Notes: a model not told the origin generated them from the sequence alone. Shown: positions 1-5,149, counted from the first letter of the stretch. The stretch is DNA of 5,993 nt from Bacteroidota bacterium (GCA_008501835.1 QQUB01000417.1:1-5993), one strand, 5' to 3'. A program made the numbers and translations.

Positions 1-1
1 T

Positions 2-103
2 GAACATAGAATTCTACGCATGAGTTATTTGGTACCTACAGCACCGGAACACCGGGATTGGGTACCTGACGGCACCCATGTTTTTTTCCAGGTATTAGCT
101 TGA
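2..103 (+). CDS. C-terminal fragment of an unidentified protein (left-truncated)
   Basis: This reading frame is open from the left edge and ends in TGA at 101-103, giving 33 visible residues. The stop lies 6 nt before a strong terminator hairpin, as expected for the 3' end of a real gene on this strand. The piece is too short to identify. It contains the stretch HRDWVPDGTHVFF, which resembles the W-x-PDG-x-x-(I/V)-x-F core of PD40/TolB-type beta-propeller blades, so the end of a propeller protein is possible. That family hint is inference from one motif. The other two forward frames are closed near the edge, by TGA at 1-3 and TGA at 21-23. Confidence 0.45.
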   Translation, partial: EHRILRMSYLVPTAPEHRDWVPDGTHVFFQVLA

Positions 104-109
104 AAAAAC

Positions 110-139
110 AATAGCCCTGTGCAAATGCACAGGGCTATT
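110..139. terminator. Bidirectional Rho-independent terminator
   Basis: A perfect 13-bp inverted repeat (left arm AATAGCCCTGTGC at 110-122, right arm 127-139) encloses a 4-nt AAAT loop. Reading the + strand, the stem runs into a T-rich tail (TTTGATTTATCTT). Reading the - strand, it is followed by TGTTTTTTC, a good U-run. It should therefore stop the gene entering from the left and also transcripts coming leftward from the E2 gene, whose stop codon is 214 nt away. Confidence 0.88.
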
Positions 140-221
140 TGATTTATCTTATTGAAGAACAGGCAGATAATACCGCTTCACATAATAAAGAGGTAAACTC
201 ATTTTTGTAAAGCTAAAATGC

Positions 222-293
222 AAAGTGCATAATGCAGGATGAAAAGTGCAAAAGTATTACACTCTGCACCTATCACTATGCACCATGCACTTT
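222..293. repeat. Degenerate GTGCA-rich inverted repeat
   Basis: The block AAAGTGCATAATGCA at 222-236 is matched in inverted orientation by TGCACCATGCACTTT at 279-293 (13 of 15 positions). A further perfect 9-bp pair, AAAAGTGCA at 242-250 and TGCACTTTT at 286-294, competes for the same right arm. The whole segment is built from variations on GTGCA. It lies in the noncoding stretch between the left terminator and the E2 stop. It looks like degenerate intergenic repeat DNA; no function can be read from it. Confidence 0.55.
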
Positions 294-300
294 TAATTCA

Positions 301-351
301 GGTTTCACTTTTCCCATTGTACTAACCTTAACCTGTTTATGCAGTGAAACC
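301..351. repeat. 9-bp inverted repeat just after the E2 stop codon
   Basis: GGTTTCACT at 301-309 and AGTGAAACC at 343-351 are perfect inverted copies separated by 33 nt. On the - strand the first arm begins one base after the E2 TAA stop. It could fold into a 3'-end hairpin with a large loop, but no U-run follows, so it is not a standard intrinsic terminator. The hairpin at 110-139 is a better stop for this transcript. Confidence 0.4.
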
Positions 352-352
352 G

Positions 353-1687
353 TTAAATCGCTCTGTTCGGATCGAATGCTTCGAGATAGTCTCCCACTTT
401 ACGGAGGAAAGATCCTCCAAGGAAGCCGTCCACTACCCTGTGGTCATAAGACAGGGAAAGGAACATCATATGTCTTACAGCGATGAGGTCTCCGTATTCC
501 GTTTCCACCACACCAGGCTTTTTGCGTATAGCGCCGGCAGCCATGATGGCTACTTGTGGTTGATTGATGATTGGAGTTCCCATGACGTTACCAAAAGTAC
601 CGACGTTGGTCAGGGTAAAGGTACCGCCCTGGATCTCATCCGGCAGGAGTTTGTTTACTCTTGCTCTTCCGGCCAGATCGTTAACAGCACGAGTAAGCCC
701 GAGCAGGTTCAGATTGTCCGCATTTTTGATCACCGGCACAATAAGATTTCCGGATGGCAGAGCTGTAGCCATTCCGACATTGATATTGTGCTTGCGAATG
801 ATGTTATTTCCATCCACAGATACATTGATCATCGGGAAGTCCTTGATCGCATTGACCACTGCTTCCAGGAAGATCGGGGTAAAGGTGATCTTCTCACCAT
901 ATTTGGCAATAAATTCATTTTTAACCTTGTTCCGCCAGTTGACGATATCGGTTACATCCACCTCCACAAATGAAGTAACGTGAGGAGAGGTGTGTTTGGA
1001 CATCACCATATGATCGGCGATCAGGCGGCGCATGCGATCCATTTCGATGATCTCGTCATTACCGCTGACAGAAACTGTCGGTGTTGTTTTTGGCGTGCCG
1101 TTGGTAGCTGGAGCTGTTTGCACCTGAGGCGTAGGAACCGGGGCAGCGGTTCTGTTTTCAAGGTAGGCCAGAATGTCTTTTTTGGTAACTCGACCTTTGG
1201 CTCCTGTTCCCGGAACAGCATCGAGTTCCTGGGTGCTGATATTTTCTTTTTTGGCAATGTTGCGAACCAATGGAGAATAAAAACGTCCTGATGCAGGGCT
1301 GGCGACAGGAGCTGGTTCAGCTAATACCGGTTCGGGCTGAGGTTTTGGCGTTTCGGTTTCCGTTTTAGCTTTACCGTTTGCGGTTGCTTCTGCAGGTTGT
1401 GGTTTTTCTTCAACTGACGGGCTGGCAGCTACATTGACATCTTCACCTTCCGTAGCGATAATGGCAATAACCTTCCCTATTTCGACAACATCTTCTTCTT
1501 TGTACAAAATTTCAGCGATGACACCTTCAACAGGCGATGGTACTTCCGAGTCCACCTTATCTGTTGCGATCTCGAGGATCGTTTCATCTTCTTCCACCTT
1601 ATCCCCAACATTTTTTACCCATTTGAGAATGGTGGCTTCCATGATACTTTCACCCATTTTGGGCATGATAAGTTCAACCTTTGCCAT
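353..1687 (-). CDS. Dihydrolipoamide acyltransferase (E2) of a 2-oxo acid dehydrogenase complex
   Basis: This is the E2 core enzyme of a pyruvate, 2-oxoglutarate or branched-chain 2-oxo acid dehydrogenase complex. It accepts an acyl group from E1 on a lipoyl arm and passes it to CoA in the cytoplasm. The 444 residues show the full layout. A lipoyl domain (about 1-80) has the lipoylation site K44 in ATDKVDS. A Pro/Ala/Glu-rich linker (about 83-134) is followed by a peripheral subunit-binding domain (about 136-176, SPLVRNIAKK to GRVTKKDIL). A second Pro/Thr linker leads to the catalytic domain (about 212-440), with GTFTLTNVGTFG at 355-366 and the active-site motif SYDHRVVDG, giving H416 and D420. 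There is a single lipoyl domain. Sequence alone does not fix the substrate; SFVEVDVTDIV recalls branched-chain type E2s, but this is a weak guide. E1 and E3 genes are not adjacent. The ATG lies after an A/T-rich leader with no Shine-Dalgarno. Confidence 0.96.
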   Translation of the reverse strand: MAKVELIMPKMGESIMEATILKWVKNVGDKVEEDETILEIATDKVDSEVPSPVEGVIAEILYKEEDVVEIGKVIAIIATEGEDVNVAASPSVEEKPQPAEATANGKAKTETETPKPQPEPVLAEPAPVASPASGRFYSPLVRNIAKKENISTQELDAVPGTGAKGRVTKKDILAYLENRTAAPVPTPQVQTAPATNGTPKTTPTVSVSGNDEIIEMDRMRRLIADHMVMSKHTSPHVTSFVEVDVTDIVNWRNKVKNEFIAKYGEKITFTPIFLEAVVNAIKDFPMINVSVDGNNIIRKHNINVGMATALPSGNLIVPVIKNADNLNLLGLTRAVNDLAGRARVNKLLPDEIQGGTFTLTNVGTFGNVMGTPIINQPQVAIMAAGAIRKKPGVVETEYGDLIAVRHMMFLSLSYDHRVVDGFLGGSFLRKVGDYLEAFDPNRAI

Positions 1688-1707
1688 ATTTGATTTTATT
1701 TAGACTG

Positions 1708-1715
1708 CAAAAATA
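1708..1715 (-). promoter_or_regulatory. Bacteroidota-type -7 promoter box for the E2 gene
   Basis: On the - strand this reads TATTTTTG, an exact match to the TAnnTTTG -7 element of Bacteroidota primary sigma factors, 20 nt before the E2 ATG. Transcription would then start about a dozen bases before the ATG. A clear TTTG -33 element at the usual spacing is not visible, so the call rests on the -7 box and its position. Confidence 0.5.
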
Positions 1716-1943
1716 CAGCTATAAACCCAGAAAAGTGAATGTTCCAGAGGCTATTTTCCCTTTTCAGAACACCATACAAGAGGAATTTTCCATGCCTGTT
1801 TCCCAAATAACCCTGAACTACAAGGGGCTTTGGTGTAAAAACCTCAGAATTCAAATGTTGCAAAACATAACTTCATATCAGAAAAAAAATCAGCACAGAA
1901 TTCTAAAAATCAAACGAAATCAGTCAAAATCGAAATATAATTC
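1716..1943. other. Noncoding spacer between E2 and the small acidic gene
   Basis: This AT-rich stretch shows no credible gene. It contains an interrupted 9-bp hairpin (CCAAA 1803-1807 and CCCT 1811-1814, pairing with AGGG 1823-1826 and TTTGG 1829-1833) with no U-run on either side, so it is at most a weak 3'-end structure for the small gene to its right. Two AGAATTC sequences (1847-1853 and 1899-1905) are also present. The open frame that runs across it on the + strand has homopolymer-driven Ser-rich content and is antisense to the small gene. Confidence 0.5.
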
Positions 1944-2126
1944 CTATTCTTCGTCGTCGCTTCCCTGGAGCTTTTTATCTTCAACATTTTCATCGAGGAA
2001 TTTGTTGATCTTGTCCATATCCAAATTGGAAGTGATCTCTCCAAGCTCATTGACCTTCAGTTCGAGTTTGTCCTTATTTTCACCGGATTCGTCATTGGTG
2101 TCTTCGTTCTTCTTTTTGTCGTCCAT
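1944..2126 (-). CDS. Small, highly acidic protein of unknown function (60 aa)
   Basis: This 60-residue protein has 21 Asp/Glu and 10 Lys, and no Arg, Cys, Trp, Tyr, His or Pro. The first 20 residues are a hydrophilic, probably disordered Asp/Glu/Asn/Lys run. Residues about 21-53 hold the only structured-looking part: a short strand-like piece (LELKVNELGEI) and then an amphipathic helix (MDKINKFLDENVEDKKL). The tail ends in SDDEE. There is no signal peptide or membrane segment, so it should be cytoplasmic. The ATG follows an A-rich leader (GCAAAAACAG), and TATCTTTA at 2139-2146 (- strand) is one base off TAnnTTTG, so it may have its own promoter. I do not recognise a named family. The alternation of charged and hydrophobic residues favours a real gene over chance, but it is short. 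Confidence 0.65.
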   Translation of the reverse strand: MDDKKKNEDTNDESGENKDKLELKVNELGEITSNLDMDKINKFLDENVEDKKLQGSDDEE

Positions 2127-2142
2127 CTGTTTTTGCTATAAA

Positions 2143-2162
2143 GATAGGGAAATTCGCCTATC
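2143..2162. repeat. 6-bp hairpin upstream of the small acidic gene
   Basis: GATAGG at 2143-2148 and CCTATC at 2157-2162 form a perfect inverted repeat with an 8-nt loop, 17 nt upstream of the small gene's ATG. The left arm overlaps the -7-like box at 2139-2146. It could be an operator-sized element or coincidence. Confidence 0.25.
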
Positions 2163-2270
2163 GGCTATGATTGAAGCTCGCAGGCTCGCTGTTTCATATG
2201 GTTTCAGTGCTCTCTACGTTCTTGGTTTGATGTGGTTTGAAATTAGCATGAGATCAGACTGAAATCGACC

Positions 2271-2287
2271 ATCGGGAGATTCCCGAT
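2271..2287. repeat. Perfect 7-bp hairpin ATCGGGA / TCCCGAT
   Basis: ATCGGGA at 2271-2277 pairs with TCCCGAT at 2281-2287 around a 3-nt GAT loop. It sits in the noncoding spacer 2127-2425, with no U-run on either side. The same word pair reappears as ATCCCGA/TCGGGAT at 3859-3865 and 3924-3930 in the other repeat-rich spacer, which points to a shared intergenic repeat rather than a terminator. Confidence 0.5.
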
Positions 2288-2328
2288 CAAAGATACGGGA
2301 CAGGCTCGCGTGCATGAAGTGCCGGGAT

Positions 2329-2368
2329 AATTTGAAACTCCTGAAACCACTTGAAACTAATTCTTTCC
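2329..2368 (+). repeat. Dispersed intergenic repeat, copy 1
   Basis: This 40-bp stretch matches 3943-3981 in the same orientation at 35 of 40 aligned positions, with one single-base gap. The shared core includes AATTTGAA, CTCCT and ACTTGAAACTA. Copy 1 lies downstream of the OmpA-like gene, on the strand opposite to it. Both copies are preceded by related GC-rich words (GACAGGCTCG here, GACAGGTTCG before copy 2), so the repeat unit is probably longer than the aligned core. Confidence 0.7.
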
Positions 2369-2373
2369 TCCGA

Positions 2374-2420
2374 CAAGGTGTCGCCTTTCCACCCTTAAGC
2401 CTGCCAAAGGCAAAACCTTG
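2374..2420 (-). other. Interrupted 12-bp hairpin just after the OmpA-like gene
   Basis: Two nested stems, CAAGGT 2374-2379 with ACCTTG 2415-2420 and GCCTTT 2383-2388 with AAAGGC 2406-2411, are separated by a 3x3 internal loop. On the - strand the structure begins 5 nt after the TGA stop of the OmpA-like gene. It may protect or help end that transcript. No U-run follows (TCGGAGGAAAG), so it is not a textbook intrinsic terminator. Confidence 0.45.
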
Positions 2421-2425
2421 GATAT

Positions 2426-3472
2426 TCACTCCTTCACATCCAACACCCGGATCTCCACCCGTCTGTTCGCTGACTGTTCCTTTTCAGAGGTCGCATGTGG
2501 GTAGCGCATTTCCCAGTTACCATAGGCATTGTAGGTGAGGCGGTCCTTTGAAATCCCGTTGTCAATAAGGTAGTTGTAGACCAGTAATGCCCTTCGTCGG
2601 GATAGATTGTAATCCCAGCTTTCGACATCTACCGGTGGAGAATTGGGTCGATTGATATGCCCGGCTATTTCTATTTTAATATTGTCATTGATCTGCATGA
2701 ATTTAAGGATCTTGGGAAGTTCAGGTTCTGATTTTTTGAGTAAAATGGCTTCGTTACCCACAAAATACAGGTTCTGGATATCCACCTTTTCGCCTTCTTT
2801 GACGGGCGGTAACTCTACATTCACCTCTACTTTTTCTCCAGGTTTCACACGCATCATTTGCGATTGAAGGAAATATCCTTTAGCCCAGACATCAATACCA
2901 ATTACTTCCCCTAGTGGAACCAGTGAGTTATATCGTCCTTTTTCATCGGTTTTCAATGAATCCTGAGTATCCTTAGTTCGTACAACAACATCTGCTTCAA
3001 TTCCTTCACCTGTTTCTTCATCGACGATCTCCCCTTCCAGCGGCACCATTTTTTTGATTTTGATCACTTCTACGGTCGCTCTTCTGTTTTTTTGCCGACC
3101 TTCATCGGTATCATTTTCAGCCACAGGTTGTTTTTCCCCGTAAACATTAACAGTCATACTATCAGCAATCATTTCTCTTGCTTCAAGGAATTCAATTACA
3201 GAGGCAGCTCTCCGTTGGGATAGCGCATGGTTATTCTCATCACTGCCTACAGCATCCGTATGAGCAGTTATTTTTATAAAGAAAGGAGCTTGATTTTCAC
3301 AAAAAGCAACCAAATCATTCAACACAGAATCGGCATCTGTACGGATAGTATCTATTCCGAAATCAAAATAGACCTCCGTGCTGTAAATGGAATTTTCAAG
3401 AAGTACTGGTGCTTGGGAGGATAGTGTAGTGGTCATACAAATTGCCAAAATGGCCATAAGGATCTTTCTCAT
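2426..3472 (-). CDS. Exported OmpA-family protein with two OmpA-like domains
   Basis: The 348-residue product begins with a Sec-type signal peptide (basic MRK, hydrophobic to about residue 17, likely cleavage after SSQ or SSQA near residue 20). There is no acceptable lipobox. Residues about 33-138 form an OmpA-like peptidoglycan-binding domain. It keeps the contacts expected for diaminopimelate: D73 in AHTDAVG and R88 in LSQRRAAS, then the ending NRRATVEV. Residues about 142-222 resemble a CarboxypepD_reg/transthyretin-like beta-sandwich (PLEGEIVDEETGEGIEADV, TDEKGRY). Residues about 228-345 form a second OmpA-like domain (LSRRRALLVYNYL, GISKDRL, NRRVEIRVL). In this domain the usual HTD reads HIN (N274), although R294 is kept. 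The protein probably anchors envelope components to peptidoglycan in the periplasm. There is no N-terminal beta-barrel, unlike classical OmpA. It has no operon partner in view. Confidence 0.9.
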   Translation of the reverse strand: MRKILMAILAICMTTTLSSQAPVLLENSIYSTEVYFDFGIDTIRTDADSVLNDLVAFCENQAPFFIKITAHTDAVGSDENNHALSQRRAASVIEFLEAREMIADSMTVNVYGEKQPVAENDTDEGRQKNRRATVEVIKIKKMVPLEGEIVDEETGEGIEADVVVRTKDTQDSLKTDEKGRYNSLVPLGEVIGIDVWAKGYFLQSQMMRVKPGEKVEVNVELPPVKEGEKVDIQNLYFVGNEAILLKKSEPELPKILKFMQINDNIKIEIAGHINRPNSPPVDVESWDYNLSRRRALLVYNYLIDNGISKDRLTYNAYGNWEMRYPHATSEKEQSANRRVEIRVLDVKE

Positions 3473-3498
3473 AGACTTGGGTTGTTAGTTATGTCGGG

Positions 3499-3637
3499 TT
3501 GCAGGTTACACGTTCCGAGTTATGGGTTATCAGCGTTTTTGAAGAATCATTTTTCATACATTGGCCCTTCAAATTGAACCATAAAAACATCAACTATAAC
3601 TCTTGAATACGGAACACGAATATCGTAACTCGCAACT
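3499..3637. repeat. Degenerate inverted repeat upstream of the OmpA-like gene
   Basis: The segment at about 3499-3518 (GTTGCAGGTTACACGTTCCG) has an inverted, longer relative at about 3611-3637, reading CGGAACACG, then CGTAACTCGCAAC. Both arms are built from the words CGGAAC, GTAAC and GCAAC in the same order, with a 7-nt insertion in the right arm. About 90 nt of AT-rich DNA lies between them. Any promoter of the OmpA-like gene must lie in or beyond this region, but no TAnnTTTG box was found. Confidence 0.5.
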
Positions 3638-3798
3638 TAGATTAGTTTATGATAATAATGGTCTTATAGGGGAAAGTAACAGAATAACGCTTAAGTAGCT
3701 TAGGGTATTACCGGTTTCCAGTGTATTAAGAACAAATCAACCAAATAGGAGGACAAAACTAGTTTTATTGAAAAGTTACAACATCACAAATTATTTAA
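3638..3798. other. Noncoding AT-rich stretch, nothing identified
   Basis: No gene, RNA or clear regulatory element is visible here. The only notable item is a perfect 12-bp palindrome, AAAACTAGTTTT at 3755-3766, just after an AGGAGG sequence (3748-3753). There is no start codon with a usable reading frame after it, so the AGGAGG is probably fortuitous. Confidence 0.4.
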
Positions 3799-3799
3799 C

Positions 3800-3839
3800 C
3801 ACAGTGAACACAGGAAAGGCACAGTGAACACAGAGGTCT
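3800..3839 (+). repeat. Two-copy 20-bp tandem repeat (CACAGTGAACACAG)
   Basis: CACAGTGAACACAG occurs at 3800-3813 and again at 3820-3833, with a 20-bp period. The 6-nt remainder of each unit differs (GAAAGG, AGGTCT). It is noncoding and lies about 175 nt upstream of the lipoprotein gene. Similar ACCACAG/AACACAG words are, as far as I recall, common in intergenic DNA of environmental bacteria; I cannot verify that here. Confidence 0.7.
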
Positions 3840-3858
3840 AAAAATAACAATTTGAACC

Positions 3859-3930
3859 ATCCCGACACTACCTGTACACTCGATATGAACTCTCGCCTGC
3901 CTGGCGGTGCCGAGCAGACAGGTTCGGGAT
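3859..3930. repeat. Large imperfect hairpin in the repeat-rich spacer
   Basis: ATCCCGA (3859-3865) pairs with TCGGGAT (3924-3930), and ACCTGT (3870-3875) pairs with ACAGGT (3918-3923). This makes 13 bp interrupted by one 4-nt bulge (CACT) and encloses 42 nt. The enclosed part has its own GC-rich words: CCTGCC at 3896-3901, which competes for GACAGG at 3917-3922, and GGC/GCC at 3903-3911. It is followed 12 nt later by copy 2 of the dispersed repeat. There is no U-run, so this is a structured intergenic element, not a terminator. Confidence 0.5.
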
Positions 3931-3942
3931 TTCGCAAAGCTC

Positions 3943-3981
3943 AATTTGAACTCCTTAAACAACTTGAAACTAGTTCTGTCC
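3943..3981 (+). repeat. Dispersed intergenic repeat, copy 2
   Basis: This is the partner of 2329-2368 (35 of 40 aligned positions), in the same orientation. It lies immediately upstream of the lipoprotein gene, ending 28 nt before its ATG. Within it, TTTG at 3945-3948 and TAGTTCTG at 3971-3978 resemble the Bacteroidota -33 and -7 boxes (one mismatch in the -7 box, 22-nt spacing). This copy may therefore carry or overlap the promoter of the downstream gene; that is speculative. Confidence 0.65.
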
Positions 3982-4009
3982 GGATACTCACAAATTGAAA
4001 TATACAGCT

Positions 4010-5119
4010 ATGACTCGTTTTTTCATTTTCCTGGCAACTTTTGCTTTGTCAGCCGCTTGCTCCAAAACAGACCCTGTCGGATATGATTCCTGTCCTGATA
4101 ATCCCGAAATAGGAAACTTCTCCGGCAGGACTTTCAAAATGGGGTTCACCTCCTGGAGTTATGGTCCGGAATTGAATGATGTGACTTCAACTTATGATTT
4201 CATCCATGCCAATGGCGACATTTATGCTGAACATATAGATGATAAAATCCCCTGGCAGGCCTGGATGGATGACACCAAATTACCTGATGAGTTTTCGGAA
4301 AATATTGCCTTCAAGGTCTCCAAAAAACCAACAGACAAGGATTTGCTGCTTTCCGTCAGCATCCTTAACACACTTAGAACCGATTTGCAGGAGGATTTTG
4401 ACGGCAACACACCTGTTTACAACAGCATCAATGATCGCCATATTGAAAATGCGTATATCAAACATCTTGAGTATCTGATCGAACAGTTCCAACCCGATTA
4501 TCTGGTGTTGGGAATTGAAGTCAATGAAATGTGGATCAATGCCAATACTAAATGGGCAGAATTTAAAGAGCTGATGCTTAATATTCACCATCGGATCAAA
4601 TTGACCTACCCCGATCTAATGGTTTCTCAATCGGTAACCTTACACAATTATTACGACCCTCAAGTTTTTGGTGCAGAAGCCTACATAGAAGAAATTTCCG
4701 AATTCATCAACCAAATGGATTTTGCAGCCATAAGCTTTTATCCTTTTTTTAAAGGATTTCACAGTGCTGAAGACTTTCAAAAAGCTTTTGACTTTTTACA
4801 TAATGAAGTAACCAAACCCATCGCTTTTGTGGAAACCTCCCATATTGCTGAGGACCTTTCTGTACCTTCCTTGAACCTGTATATCCAGGGTGATGAATGT
4901 GAGCAAAAGGCCTATTTGGAAACGCTGCTTTTGAACGCCAGAGATCAAAATTATGAATTCATCATCTGGTGGGCTCACCGGGACTTTGATGCGTTGTTGG
5001 AGATCTTCCCCGAGGACTTGCAGGATTTGGGGAAGATTTGGCGGGATACGGGGTTGTTGGACGAAAGTGGAACACCCAGGCCTGCGTTTGAGGTTTGGGA
5101 AAAGGTTTTAGGGTTATAA
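4010..5119 (+). CDS. Lipoprotein, putative clan GH-A glycoside hydrolase (family unassigned)
   Basis: From the ATG at 4010 the product is 369 residues. A TTG 15 nt upstream (3995) is an alternative start that would add five residues. A lipoprotein signal peptide (MTRFFIFLATFALSAAC) puts the lipidated Cys at position 17; Ser at +2 is compatible with the outer membrane. The remainder reads like a (beta/alpha)8 glycosidase. GIEVNE (168-173) ends a strand with Asn-Glu, as for the acid/base E173 after strand 4. DFAAISFYPFF (237-247) matches strand 6. PIAFVETSH (270-278) offers the nucleophile E275 on strand 7. FIIWWAHRD (317-325) matches strand 8. This spacing fits GH-A enzymes such as family 53 galactanases, to which it is perhaps distantly related, but I cannot assign a family or substrate. 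TYDFIHANGDIYAEHIDD near the start may mark the family. No SusC/SusD or sugar-regulator genes lie beside it. Catalysis is inferred from motifs only. Confidence 0.72.
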   Translation: MTRFFIFLATFALSAACSKTDPVGYDSCPDNPEIGNFSGRTFKMGFTSWSYGPELNDVTSTYDFIHANGDIYAEHIDDKIPWQAWMDDTKLPDEFSENIAFKVSKKPTDKDLLLSVSILNTLRTDLQEDFDGNTPVYNSINDRHIENAYIKHLEYLIEQFQPDYLVLGIEVNEMWINANTKWAEFKELMLNIHHRIKLTYPDLMVSQSVTLHNYYDPQVFGAEAYIEEISEFINQMDFAAISFYPFFKGFHSAEDFQKAFDFLHNEVTKPIAFVETSHIAEDLSVPSLNLYIQGDECEQKAYLETLLLNARDQNYEFIIWWAHRDFDALLEIFPEDLQDLGKIWRDTGLLDESGTPRPAFEVWEKVLGL

Positions 5120-5131
5120 CCTCTCCAAAGA

Positions 5132-5149
5132 CGCAGACCGAAGTCTGCG
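5132..5149. terminator. Hairpin between convergent genes, UUCG loop on the - strand
   Basis: CGCAGAC (5132-5138) and GTCTGCG (5143-5149) form a perfect 7-bp stem. On the - strand transcript the loop is UUCG closed by C-G, the exceptionally stable C(UUCG)G tetraloop. The stem starts at the very next base after the TAG stop of the AI-2E family gene and lies 12 nt after the TAA of the lipoprotein gene. The - strand tail is only TCTTTGG and the + strand tail has no U-run. It is thus a plausible 3'-end or convergent-transcription element, but a weak intrinsic terminator by the classical rule. Confidence 0.5.

Noticed and set aside
31..66. GGTACC at 31-36 and 61-66, exactly 30 nt apart, as a repeat
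   Set aside because: Both lie in the coding frame of the C-terminal fragment and the 24 nt between them are unrelated to the surroundings; two 6-mers are weak evidence.
232..486. 84-codon + strand frame starting in the GTGCA repeats
   Set aside because: It starts in repeat DNA, runs antisense into the E2 gene, and has an unstructured Cys/Thr-rich sequence.
344..973. 209-codon open frame on the + strand, and other frames at 564-983, 980-1291 and 1434-1703
   Set aside because: All are antisense or frame-shifted shadows of the E2 gene, which has complete domain evidence; their translations show no family motifs.
1681..2262. 193-codon + strand frame across the E2/small-gene spacer
   Set aside because: The product is Ser/Leu-rich because it reads the complement of an Asp/Glu/Lys-rich gene; it has no motif and overlaps the E2 start, the E2 promoter box and the small gene.
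2214..2429. 71-codon - strand frame downstream of the OmpA-like gene
   Set aside because: It is a translation of the intergenic repeats and hairpins (copy 1, the 2271-2287 and 2374-2420 structures) and overlaps the 3' end of the OmpA-like gene by 4 nt. It looks like a spurious ORF.
3748..3766. AGGAGG followed by a 12-bp palindrome, considered as an RBS or operator
   Set aside because: No usable start codon and frame follows, Bacteroidota seldom rely on such Shine-Dalgarno sites, and AT-rich palindromes of this size are expected by chance.
3800..3839. Short repeats considered as a CRISPR array
   Set aside because: There are only two units, with a 14-bp core and 6-nt remainders instead of 25-40-nt spacers, and no cas genes are in view.
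3995..4009. TTG at 3995 as the start of the lipoprotein gene
   Set aside because: The ATG at 4010 gives a complete lipoprotein signal peptide by itself and TTG starts are rare; the alternative cannot be excluded and would add only five residues.
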